NCBI GenBank assembly: GCA_934525325.1
Contig: CAKSZE010000067.1
Location: 1-7,669, forward strand
Length of the DNA stretch: 7,669 bases
Source of the DNA: an uncultured Faecalibacterium sp.
GTDB lineage: Bacteria > Bacillota > Clostridia > Oscillospirales > Ruminococcaceae
Reading direction: 5' to 3'
The notes under the pieces are model-generated. The model saw nothing but the letters and a program-made list of their open reading frames with translations, was not told the origin of the DNA and searched no databases. Below are positions 1 through 5,360 of this stretch, piece after piece; positions within the stretch are counted from its first letter, which is position 1; each line of letters begins with the position of its first letter. Both the position numbers and the translations under genes were made by a program.

Positions 1-323
1 GGCTCCACGCCCAGAATGATGTTGTCCAGCACGCTGAAGCATTCCACCAGCTTGAAGTGCTGGTGCACCATGCCGATGCCCAGTGCGTTGGCATCGTTGG
101 GGTTGCGGATGGCGACCTCCTTGCCGTTTTTCAGGATCTTGCCCTGTTCCGGCTGATACAGGCCGAACAGCACGCTCATCAGCGTACTTTTGCCCGCACC
201 GTTCTCGCCCAGAAGGGCGTGTACCTCGCCCTTGCGCAGTTGCAGGGTAATATCATCGTTTGCCTTGATACCGGGGAATTCCTTGGTAATGTGGAGCATC
301 TCGATCACATAATCCTCTGCCAA
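1..323 (-). CDS. ABC transporter ATP-binding protein, nucleoside (BMP-type) importer, 5' part
   Basis: This is the N-terminal 107 residues of a cytoplasmic ABC ATPase that would power import of the ligand held by the BMP lipoprotein just upstream. The Walker A motif GENGAGKST is at residues 39-47. A Q-loop region, MVHQHFKLVECFSV (85-98, Gln88), is typical of the YufO/NupA/RbsA-like sugar and nucleoside importers. These usually have two fused ATPase halves; the signature motif, Walker B and any second half lie beyond the left edge. I chose the TTG start at 323 because AGGAG (338-334) sits 10 nt before it. The in-frame GTG at 332 lies almost on top of that Shine-Dalgarno, and the ATG at 299 would remove the start of the first strand and lacks a good site. 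Permease genes are expected further left. Family assignment is firm; nucleoside specificity is inferred from neighbours. Confidence 0.9.
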   Translation of the reverse strand, partial: MAEDYVIEMLHITKEFPGIKANDDITLQLRKGEVHALLGENGAGKSTLMSVLFGLYQPEQGKILKNGKEVAIRNPNDANALGIGMVHQHFKLVECFSVLDNIILGVE

Positions 324-333
324 TCTGCTCACT

Positions 334-338
334 CTCCT
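334..338 (-). promoter_or_regulatory. Ribosome binding site selecting the TTG start of the ABC ATPase
   Basis: AGGAG on the minus strand (338 to 334) lies 10 nt upstream of TTG at 323-321. It is the only good Shine-Dalgarno near the gene's 5' end and therefore favours a TTG start over the in-frame GTG at 332. Confidence 0.6.
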
Positions 339-375
339 TTCGTGCCGTAACGACACCTTTTCTATTCTACCAACC

Positions 376-381
376 ATTATA
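376..381 (-). promoter_or_regulatory. Candidate -10 box for the ABC ATPase transcript
   Basis: A perfect TATAAT on the minus strand lies between the terminator of the lipoprotein gene and the ATPase, which would give a leader of about 45 nt. The -35 at a 17-nt spacing (GTGCAA) matches only 3 of 6. A perfect TTGACA (426-421) lies 39 nt upstream of the -10, too far to act with it. The promoter would allow ATPase and permease expression independent of the lipoprotein gene. Confidence 0.45.
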
Positions 382-498
382 CCTGATTTTTTGCGGTTTG
401 CACACGGCTTTTTGATTTTTTGTCAAAAAGCACAAGCAAAAGTATTACTTTTGTACGGTCTGCATGATTTCCCGCCCGTTTCTCCTACACAGGCATAC

Positions 499-535
499 AA
501 AAAGGGCGGGGTGCCCCTGCATGAGCACCCCGCCC
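499..535 (-). terminator. Intrinsic terminator after the BMP lipoprotein gene
   Basis: The arms 504-514 and 525-535 form a perfect 11-bp GC-rich stem (GGGCGGGGTGC with its complement) around a 10-nt loop. On the minus strand it is followed at once by TTTTTG (503-498). It begins about 30 nt after the lipoprotein stop codon and about 180 nt before the ATPase start. Such an element commonly makes the abundant binding protein exceed the membrane components by letting only part of transcription continue. Confidence 0.85.
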
Positions 536-565
536 CTATTCACGGGAGTAATTCCGGGAAAGCGA

Positions 566-1747
566 TTACTGGATGTAGTTGACCTTGGTGAACTCGCTGA
601 CGGTGGGCTTGGTAGCGTCGTCGGAGCTGTTGTCCACAACGAGCTCGCCGGAAGCGATCTTGGTCTTCAGGGTCTCGTACTCGTCCTTGGTGAAGGTCTT
701 GAAGTTCCAGCTATCATCAGCAGTGGGCAGACCAACATAGTCGCCATCCTCCAGACCGAAGTTGCCGTTGGTAGCAGCGATGTTGCTCCACTCGCCGGCC
801 TCGATGTCGCCCAGAGCGGTGCTGACAGACTCAGACAGGCCCTTCATAGCAGAGGTAACGAACGGGTTGTATGCGTAGCCGTCCTTTGCCACGCCGTTCA
901 CGCCGATGTAGTTCTGGTCAACGTCAACACCCACAACGTAGCCGTTGTTCTTCAGAGCAGCCTCGACAGCGGAGGTGTAGATGCCGCCGCCGCAGGCAAA
1001 GACGATCTGGGTGCCGTTGGCATACCAGCCCTCCATACGGGAGGTGATGTTGGCATCGCCGTAGAACTGGCCGCCGTAGAAGTAGTTGATGTCGATGTTG
1101 GTGCCCAGCTCCTTTGCAGCAGCGTCAGCGCCCTGCACATAGCCGTAGCCGTAACGGATAACGGCGGGCACAGCCATGCCGCCCAGGAAGCCCAGCTTGG
1201 TGTAGCCGTCCTTAACAACGGCGTAACCTGCCAGATAGCCTGCCTGCTCCTCCTTGAAGGTGATGCAGTAGCAGTTTGCGGGGATGCTGTCGGTGCCGAT
1301 ATCGCCCTGAGTCACATCGATAGCGATGAACTTGATGTCGGGGTACTGCTCAGCAGCCCATGCCAGAGATGCACCGTACAGGTAGCCCACGCAGACGATG
1401 ACATCAGCGCCATCGTTGACAGCCTGACGGATCATGGTCTCGCGGTCCTCATCGGAAGCATCAGATTCGGGGATATAGTACTGGCAGTTGTCGCTCATGT
1501 AGCCGGAGACAGCAGCCCAGCAAGCCTGGTTGAAGCTCTCATCATCGATCGTGCCGGTATCGCAGGTCAGAGCGACCTTGGCGATCTTCTCAGCGCCATC
1601 TGCTGCGCCGGAAGCGGCGGCAGAGCTGGCAGCTGCGGAAGAAGCAGTGCTGGTAGAAGAAGCGGAAGAACCACCGCAGGCGGTCAAAGCAGCGGCAGCG
1701 GCAGCAGCACCGGCCACAGCCAGAAAGTTACGACGAGAAATCTTCAT
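566..1747 (-). CDS. BMP-family (PnrA-like) nucleoside-binding lipoprotein of an ABC importer
   Basis: This is a 393-residue lipid-anchored extracytoplasmic substrate-binding protein. The N-terminus has a twin-arginine-like SRRNFLA (residues 4-10), a poly-Ala hydrophobic core and the lipobox LTAC, with Cys24 the predicted lipidated residue. A Ser/Ala/Thr-rich linker (25-52) follows. The Bmp domain runs from about 56 and shows CDTGTIDDESFNQ (62-74), the ligand-pocket signature of this family, then GADVIVCVGYLYG (113-125), GYLAGYAVV (170-178) and ACGGGIYTSA (251-260). Known members (PnrA, BmpA, NupN) bind nucleosides. Adjacent cdd, deoD and an ABC ATPase on the same strand support a nucleoside ligand. 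The ATG start has AGGAG 8 nt upstream. Family assignment is strong; the exact nucleoside preference cannot be read from sequence. Confidence 0.95.
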   Translation of the reverse strand: MKISRRNFLAVAGAAAAAAALTACGGSSASSTSTASSAAASSAAASGAADGAEKIAKVALTCDTGTIDDESFNQACWAAVSGYMSDNCQYYIPESDASDEDRETMIRQAVNDGADVIVCVGYLYGASLAWAAEQYPDIKFIAIDVTQGDIGTDSIPANCYCITFKEEQAGYLAGYAVVKDGYTKLGFLGGMAVPAVIRYGYGYVQGADAAAKELGTNIDINYFYGGQFYGDANITSRMEGWYANGTQIVFACGGGIYTSAVEAALKNNGYVVGVDVDQNYIGVNGVAKDGYAYNPFVTSAMKGLSESVSTALGDIEAGEWSNIAATNGNFGLEDGDYVGLPTADDSWNFKTFTKDEYETLKTKIASGELVVDNSSDDATKPTVSEFTKVNYIQ

Positions 1748-1789
1748 AAGAAACTCTCCTTTATTTTAAAAAATTGCGTCAAATAAATG

Positions 1790-1811
1790 AAATGTGCGCT
1801 CTGGCACATTT
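1790..1811 (-). promoter_or_regulatory. Perfect inverted repeat at the 5' end of the BMP transcript
   Basis: AAATGTGC (1811-1804 on the minus strand) and GCACATTT (1797-1790) form a perfect 8-bp inverted repeat around a 6-nt spacer. The repeat starts about 3 nt after the transcription start predicted from the TATACT box at 1826-1821. It could be an operator for a repressor acting just downstream of the promoter, or a 5'-terminal mRNA stem-loop that slows decay. It has no U-tract, so it is not a terminator. Confidence 0.5.
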
Positions 1812-1820
1812 ACTGGCTCA

Positions 1821-1849
1821 AGTATAGCGGGTGGAAGTGACAGATGCAA
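1821..1849 (-). promoter_or_regulatory. Promoter of the BMP lipoprotein gene
   Basis: A -35 TTGCAT (1849-1844) and a -10 TATACT (1826-1821) are separated by exactly 17 nt on the minus strand. The predicted start is near 1814, giving a leader of about 67 nt that ends in an A/T-rich stretch and a strong AGGAG. The -10 matches 5 of 6 and the -35 is moderate. Confidence 0.6.
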
Positions 1850-1890
1850 GCAATTTCCGATTACAAATTCTTTACAAATCCCTTGTATAA

Positions 1891-1919
1891 TTTATAGAAA
1901 AGTGATGCTTATTCACCAA
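1891..1919 (-). promoter_or_regulatory. Possible second, upstream promoter of the BMP gene
   Basis: TTGGTG (1919-1914), a 17-nt gap and TATAAA (1896-1891) on the minus strand form a weaker promoter-like pair about 70 nt upstream of the first. The surrounding A/T-rich DNA makes chance matches likely, so I treat it as a tandem-promoter candidate only. Confidence 0.3.
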
Positions 1920-1955
1920 TTTCCCCTGCTTGCGCTGTTTTTCACGGAAAGACAG

Positions 1956-2408
1956 TTACTTCCCTTCCACGGCGCTGTTTCCCGCCACATTGGAGGGGCC
2001 AAAGCCGAAGGGCAACAGTTCGTCCATGCTGCGCTCGATGAAATCCTCCGGGGTCTTTGCCATAATGACGTTCAGCTCCGGCCCGCCGAACTCAAACAGT
2101 GCCTGACGGCACACCCCGCAGGGCGAAGTGATCTGCCGGTTCACCTCACCCCGGCGGCTGCCCACCACCGCGATATCCGTAAACTCAGTCACACCCTCTG
2201 CCACCGCCTTGAACAGAGCGGTGCGCTCGGCGCAGCTGGTGGGGGTAAAGGCGGCGTTCTCCACGTTGCAACCGGTAAAGATGCGGCCGTCCGCAGCGCG
2301 CAGCGCAGCGCCCACCATAAAATCGCTGTAAGGGGCATAGGCCTTTTCCCGCGCAGCCAGCGCCATGCGGATCAGCTGCTGCTTTTCTTCCATGGTCAGT
2401 TTGGTCAT
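1956..2408 (-). CDS. cdd: Cytidine deaminase
   Basis: This 150-residue zinc enzyme hydrolyses cytidine and deoxycytidine to the uridine forms in pyrimidine salvage. It is the homotetrameric short type of the cytosol. Visible motifs are GCNVENAAF (46-54, ribose binding), SCAER (58-62, with zinc ligand Cys59 and catalytic Glu61) and SPCGVCRQ (95-102, zinc ligands Cys97 and Cys100). The late LLPFGFGP (131-138) is also conserved in the family. About a dozen residues after that motif make it slightly longer than the usual 130-136. The start is the ATG at 2408, with GGAGG 7 nt upstream; an earlier in-frame start at 2432 lacks a ribosome site. It lies 75 nt downstream of deoD, with a terminator hairpin in the gap, and about 200 nt before the nucleoside-binding lipoprotein. 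Confidence 0.96.
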   Translation of the reverse strand: MTKLTMEEKQQLIRMALAAREKAYAPYSDFMVGAALRAADGRIFTGCNVENAAFTPTSCAERTALFKAVAEGVTEFTDIAVVGSRRGEVNRQITSPCGVCRQALFEFGGPELNVIMAKTPEDFIERSMDELLPFGFGPSNVAGNSAVEGK

Positions 2409-2430
2409 GCTGTTCCCTCCTTTTACGGGC

Positions 2431-2470
2431 AAAAACAGCGCGGCTGTGCCTTGGGGCGGCAGCCGCGCTG
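2431..2470 (-). terminator. Intrinsic terminator between deoD and cdd
   Basis: The minus-strand transcript forms a perfect 11-bp stem, CAGCGCGGCTG (2470-2460) with CAGCCGCGCTG (2446-2436), around a 13-nt loop, followed by TTTTTG (2435 onward). This is a textbook terminator, yet cdd's Shine-Dalgarno begins only about a dozen nt further on. Any transcript of cdd that starts upstream must therefore read through it. Confidence 0.88.
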
Positions 2471-2483
2471 GAAAAGTATGCGA

Positions 2484-3203
2484 TCAGTACTCTGCGCCCA
2501 GAGCGACCTTCATCATGTCGGTAAAACTCTTCTGGCGCTCCTCGGCGGTGGTGATGCCGGGAGCCACAAAGCTGTCCGAGATGGTCAGCAGGCAGGCGGC
2601 ATTCTTGCCCAGCACCTGCGCGTTGGCAAACAGGGCAAAGCTTTCCATCTCCACACACAGGCAGCCATCCTCGTCCCGCAGCTTTTCCCAGTAGGTGGGC
2701 TTTGCGTCCGAGGGCTGGCGGTAGAACACATCCGAGGAGTGGATGTTGCCCTCGATCAGGGGGATGCCCTGCTTTGCAGCGGAGGCACGCAGCTTTTCGT
2801 TCAAAGCTGCACTGGGCAGGGTGATGTTACCGGTAAAGCCGCTCTGCACCCGGGCGTAGTTGCTCTCGCTCACAGCACCGGTAGCCAACACGGTGTCGAA
2901 CAGCTTAGCCTTTTCGGTATAGCTGCCGGCAGAGCCGATGCGGATGATGTTTTCCACGCCGTAGAAGCTGAACAGCTCGTAGGAGTAGATGCCGATGGAG
3001 GGCATCCCCATACCGCTGCCCATCACGCTGATGGGACGGCCTTCGTAGGTGCCGGTAAAGCCCAGCATCCCGCGCACACCGGTCACCTGCCGGACATCCT
3101 GCAAAAAGGTATCGGCAATAAACTTGGCACGCAGGGGGTCACCCGGCATAAGGACTGTCTTGGCGAAATCGCCCATTTCTGCGCTGATGTGAGGGGTAGA
3201 CAT
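2484..3203 (-). CDS. deoD: Purine nucleoside phosphorylase, DeoD (hexameric, NP-I) type
   Basis: This 239-residue enzyme cleaves purine (deoxy)nucleosides with phosphate to free base plus (deoxy)ribose-1-phosphate. The N-terminus STPHISAEMGDFA and MPGDPLRAKFIA (19-30) match E. coli-type DeoD, including His5 given to the neighbouring subunit and the phosphate-binding Gly21 and Arg25. The family signature GSGMGMPSIGIYSYEL runs from residue 62 to 77, and RIGSAGS (88-94) holds further phosphate contacts. VEMES (184-188) is the ribose-binding loop. Asp210 in TISDSF is the base-protonating residue, with Arg223 in EERQ beside it. Length fits the family (about 236-239). I chose the ATG at 3203, which has AGGAG 9 nt upstream, over an upstream in-frame start at 3227. 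It lies 70 nt downstream of the M23 gene and precedes cdd. Confidence 0.96.
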   Translation of the reverse strand: MSTPHISAEMGDFAKTVLMPGDPLRAKFIADTFLQDVRQVTGVRGMLGFTGTYEGRPISVMGSGMGMPSIGIYSYELFSFYGVENIIRIGSAGSYTEKAKLFDTVLATGAVSESNYARVQSGFTGNITLPSAALNEKLRASAAKQGIPLIEGNIHSSDVFYRQPSDAKPTYWEKLRDEDGCLCVEMESFALFANAQVLGKNAACLLTISDSFVAPGITTAEERQKSFTDMMKVALGAEY

Positions 3204-3232
3204 AGATGATCTCTCCTTTTTATTCACGATAC

Positions 3233-3271
3233 AGCAGAGAGGCTTTCCCCTGTGGAAAAGCCCTTGCTGCT
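3233..3271 (-). other. Stem-loop between the M23 gene and deoD
   Basis: Just after the M23 stop codon, GGCTTTTCC and GGGAAAGCC (arms 3262-3254 and 3249-3241 read on the minus strand) pair over 9 bp with one G-U wobble and a 4-nt loop. An outer 5-bp stem AGCAG/CTGCT (3271-3267 with 3237-3233) extends it. The wobble pairs only in the minus-strand RNA. No U-run follows, so it is at best a weak terminator; a processing or 3'-end stabilising element within a joint transcript is as likely. Confidence 0.5.
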
Positions 3272-3273
3272 AT

Positions 3274-5169
3274 TTAACGATATTTGCTGCGGTTGAACAC
3301 ATTCTGCGGTGCAATGTAGGAGCCGTTGCGGCGGATCTCGAAGTGGCAGTGGTTGCCGCTGGAACGTCCGGTACTGCCCACATAGCCGATGAGCTGACCC
3401 TGCTTGACCGACTGACCGGCGTGCACCACCAGCGACAGGCAGTGGGCGTACACGGTGGTGTAGCCGTTGCCATGGTTGATGATGATGGAGTTGCCGTAGC
3501 CGTTGCCTGCACCGGCGCGGTTATAGCCAGCCTTGGTCACCGTACCGCCTGCCGAAGCATAGATAGGCGTACCGGCGGCGGCGCAGATATCCACGCCCTT
3601 GTGGCTGCCGCCGTACCAGCGGGAGCAGTTCCGGTAGCCGGGCACCGGCCAGATGAACCGTCCGCTGCCGGTGATATAGGATGCACCGGAGGACACCTTT
3701 TTGGTGCCCACCGTAACTTTTTCAGTCACAGGCTCCTTGGTCACCACAGTGCTCAGGATCTGCTGAGAAAGCTGATTGCCGTTTGTATCGTACACCCGCT
3801 GTGCCGTCACGGTGCGGATGCCGTTCTCACCCTTCTGGGTAACGCGCTTGGTACCGGAGTTCAGCTCTTTGGACTTAGTGGTCTCGGTGGTGTAGGCGAT
3901 CTCTTCCTCCCAGCTTTCCACCTTGGTGATGCGCACCTCCAGCGTCTCCTCCTCCCGCACCACGGTCAGTGCATCGCCGGGCAGGATCTTGGAGTTCTGG
4001 GTCAGGCCGTTTTCCCCGTTGGCGTTAAAGCCGGTGTTCATTTCACACAGTTCCTTCACGGTCAGGCCGTTTTTCTGGGCGATGGACCAGATGGTATCGC
4101 CGTTCTGCACCGTATAGGATTTTTCTGCCTGCTGCACGCCGGAGAGCAACTGCTCCACCTCGGCTTCCTCCTGGAAGCTCTCGTTGAAGTAGATGCCGTT
4201 TTCCAGCGTGACATCCTTGTTGAAGCCCACGGTGGTGTTGGGGTCATCGGGGTTCTCGTAGGGTTCCAGCAGGCTGCTGATGTATCGCTGCAGGCTGTTG
4301 CCGTCCGCACACACGGCGGTCAGCTCACCATCCAGATACAGGGCAGTGCCCTCGCTGATCTGGTCACTGGAGGTTTTGAGGATGGCGTCAGCCACGTCAT
4401 TTTCGTCCATTACATCATGGGCGATGGTCACGGAATAAGTAGGCTTCACGGTAAAACGCGCCTGCTCTGCACCGGAATAATTGATACGCTGCTGCACGGC
4501 CTCCAGCGCAGAGTTGAACACCTCTTCGTTGGCCACATAGCCCACGGTCTTGTCGTCCACCTGCACCTGCAAGGCGTATGGCTGGCGGATGGTAGTCTGG
4601 AACACGGTCACCATAACAGCCAGCGCTGCCACCGGCAGCACATACATGGCCATGCGGGGCACAAGACGGATGTTATCAGCGATGCCATGGGCAAGGAAGT
4701 GTCCGCTTGCGCGCAGCGCCGCGCCAAAGCCTTTCTCTTTGCGCACCTGATGTGCGTGGCGCAGCAGCGCCCCGGTGCCCCGCAGAGCAAGCACTACCGG
4801 GCCGAACAGATCCCGCAGCAGCTGCGCCGCCCCGGGAAAGGCCATGGATGCGATATTTTTCAGCAAATCTTTGCCCGCCCACAGCAGATGCTGCAAGCCG
4901 TGCTGCAAGCGGCGTCCTGTGCGAACAACGGCATACTCTGCAGAAAAGCCTACGGCGTACAGCGTCTCGCCCACTATGGGCGCTACGGGGTTATGCAGCA
5001 GCTTACGCCACAACGTTTCCCGGCGGTGCTGGCGCTTGCGGCGCATCCTGTGCCGCCGCAGCACACCCCGGCACTGGAACTGCGCCCACAGCGAGCGCAG
5101 CTTCTGGCGGCGGGGCTGCCGTACCGGCTGCGCAGCGGGCTGCTGCTCCTTTGTTTTATCTTCAATCAA
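3274..5169 (-). CDS. Membrane-anchored M23 peptidoglycan endopeptidase with LysM and G5 domains
   Basis: This 631-residue wall hydrolase is predicted to cut peptide cross-links of peptidoglycan outside the membrane. Residues 1-170 form a long, very Arg/His-rich region predicted to be cytoplasmic, with RRHRMRRKRQHRR at 38-50. One membrane span (about 172-190) follows, then a region of unknown fold (about 196-345). A LysM wall-binding domain (YTVQNGDTIWSIAQ, about 352-403) and a G5 domain (about 407-489) come next. The C-terminal LytM/M23 domain (about 503-626) keeps every key residue: His523 and Asp527 (HKGVD), His576 (YAH), and His607 and His609 (HCH), so it should be active. The start is TTG at 5169, with GGAAGGAG 9 nt before it; I see no in-frame ATG upstream. 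It has its own promoter and a leader of about 118 nt. Confidence 0.93.
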   Translation of the reverse strand: MIEDKTKEQQPAAQPVRQPRRQKLRSLWAQFQCRGVLRRHRMRRKRQHRRETLWRKLLHNPVAPIVGETLYAVGFSAEYAVVRTGRRLQHGLQHLLWAGKDLLKNIASMAFPGAAQLLRDLFGPVVLALRGTGALLRHAHQVRKEKGFGAALRASGHFLAHGIADNIRLVPRMAMYVLPVAALAVMVTVFQTTIRQPYALQVQVDDKTVGYVANEEVFNSALEAVQQRINYSGAEQARFTVKPTYSVTIAHDVMDENDVADAILKTSSDQISEGTALYLDGELTAVCADGNSLQRYISSLLEPYENPDDPNTTVGFNKDVTLENGIYFNESFQEEAEVEQLLSGVQQAEKSYTVQNGDTIWSIAQKNGLTVKELCEMNTGFNANGENGLTQNSKILPGDALTVVREEETLEVRITKVESWEEEIAYTTETTKSKELNSGTKRVTQKGENGIRTVTAQRVYDTNGNQLSQQILSTVVTKEPVTEKVTVGTKKVSSGASYITGSGRFIWPVPGYRNCSRWYGGSHKGVDICAAAGTPIYASAGGTVTKAGYNRAGAGNGYGNSIIINHGNGYTTVYAHCLSLVVHAGQSVKQGQLIGYVGSTGRSSGNHCHFEIRRNGSYIAPQNVFNRSKYR

Positions 5170-5204
5170 CGGGATTTTCTCCTTCCTGCGCCGCTGCAGG
5201 GCAT
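5166..5204 (-). CDS. Possible 12-codon leader ORF overlapping the M23 start
   Basis: ATG at 5204 opens a 12-residue frame (MPCSGAGRRKSR) that runs across the M23 ribosome site. It ends with a TGA (5168-5166) overlapping the TTG start of the M23 gene. The geometry would allow stop-start coupling. No clear Shine-Dalgarno precedes its ATG, and a frame this short arises easily by chance, so translation is unproven. Confidence 0.2.
   Translation of the reverse strand: MPCSGAGRRKSR
5179..5186 (-). promoter_or_regulatory. Ribosome binding site fixing the TTG start of the M23 gene
   Basis: GGAAGGAG on the minus strand lies 9 nt before TTG (5169-5167). The nearest ATG upstream (5204) is in another frame, and this site falls within that frame, which supports the rare TTG start. 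Confidence 0.65.
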
Positions 5205-5234
5205 TTTTTCGGCCCGGAACACAGCAGCTAGATG

Positions 5235-5276
5235 GTGTACGTTCCCCTGTTCAAAAGGCCAACAGGGCCTGTACAC
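5235..5276 (-). promoter_or_regulatory. Long hairpin in the M23 gene leader
   Basis: In the minus-strand leader an outer 6-bp stem GTGTAC/GTACAC (5276-5271 with 5240-5235) encloses a 3x4 internal loop. A 7-bp stem CCCTGTT/AACAGGG (5267-5261 with 5251-5245) lies inside it around a 9-nt loop. It begins about 11 nt after the predicted transcription start, and no U-run follows, so it is not a terminator. It may stabilise the mRNA or act as a binding site; I recognise no known riboswitch or T-box. Confidence 0.5.
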
Positions 5277-5293
5277 AATACGCTCTCTTTTTT

Positions 5294-5321
5294 ATTATAC
5301 ACTTTGCACGGTTTGAAACAA
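5294..5321 (-). promoter_or_regulatory. Promoter of the M23 gene
   Basis: A perfect -10 TATAAT (5299-5294) is preceded by a -35 TTGTTT (5321-5316) at a 16-nt spacing on the minus strand. The predicted start is near 5287, which leaves a leader of about 118 nt. The promoter lies in the short gap after rluA, so the M23 gene is probably transcribed separately from it. Confidence 0.65.
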
Positions 5322-5330
5322 GCGCTTACA
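5317..5330 (-). promoter_or_regulatory. cre-like (CcpA/LacI-family) operator over the M23 -35 box
   Basis: TGTAAGCGCTTGTT on the minus strand matches the catabolite-responsive element consensus TGWAARCGYTWNCW at 13 of 14 positions. Its core is the palindrome AAGCGCTT. It overlaps the -35 hexamer (5316-5321), a position where a bound LacI-family protein would block RNA polymerase. No regulator is encoded in this window. Confidence 0.5.
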
Positions 5331-5360
5331 TAAAATTTGGCTACTTTTTTCACGCAGTTT

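Noticed and set aside
421..426. Perfect TTGACA as the -35 box for the ABC ATPase
   Set aside because: It lies 39 nt from the TATAAT at 376-381, far outside the workable spacing.
1620..1710. GCA/GCC-rich repetitive DNA as a possible repeat element
   Set aside because: It is explained by the poly-Ala signal core and Ser/Ala linker of the lipoprotein.
464..1786. A 440-codon plus-strand frame opposite the BMP lipoprotein gene
   Set aside because: It begins in the terminator region, has no supporting motif, and mirrors the codon bias of the true minus-strand gene.
1861..1891. Plus-strand promoter-like TTACAA and TATAAT
   Set aside because: The spacing is 19 nt, and it would only drive RNA antisense to cdd; the A/T-rich intergenic composition explains the match. 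I could not exclude an antisense RNA.
1940..1960. Weak inverted repeat just after the cdd stop as a terminator
   Set aside because: The stem is A/U-rich with a mismatch and no U-run follows, so cdd has no convincing terminator of its own.
1794..3209. A 471-codon plus-strand frame spanning cdd and deoD
   Set aside because: It crosses two genes with fully intact catalytic motifs on the other strand and the terminator between them.
3343..5316. A 657-codon open frame on the plus strand, opposite the M23 gene
   Set aside because: It is antisense to a gene with clear LysM, G5 and M23 motifs, shows no recognisable domain, and long shadow frames are common in GC-rich coding DNA.
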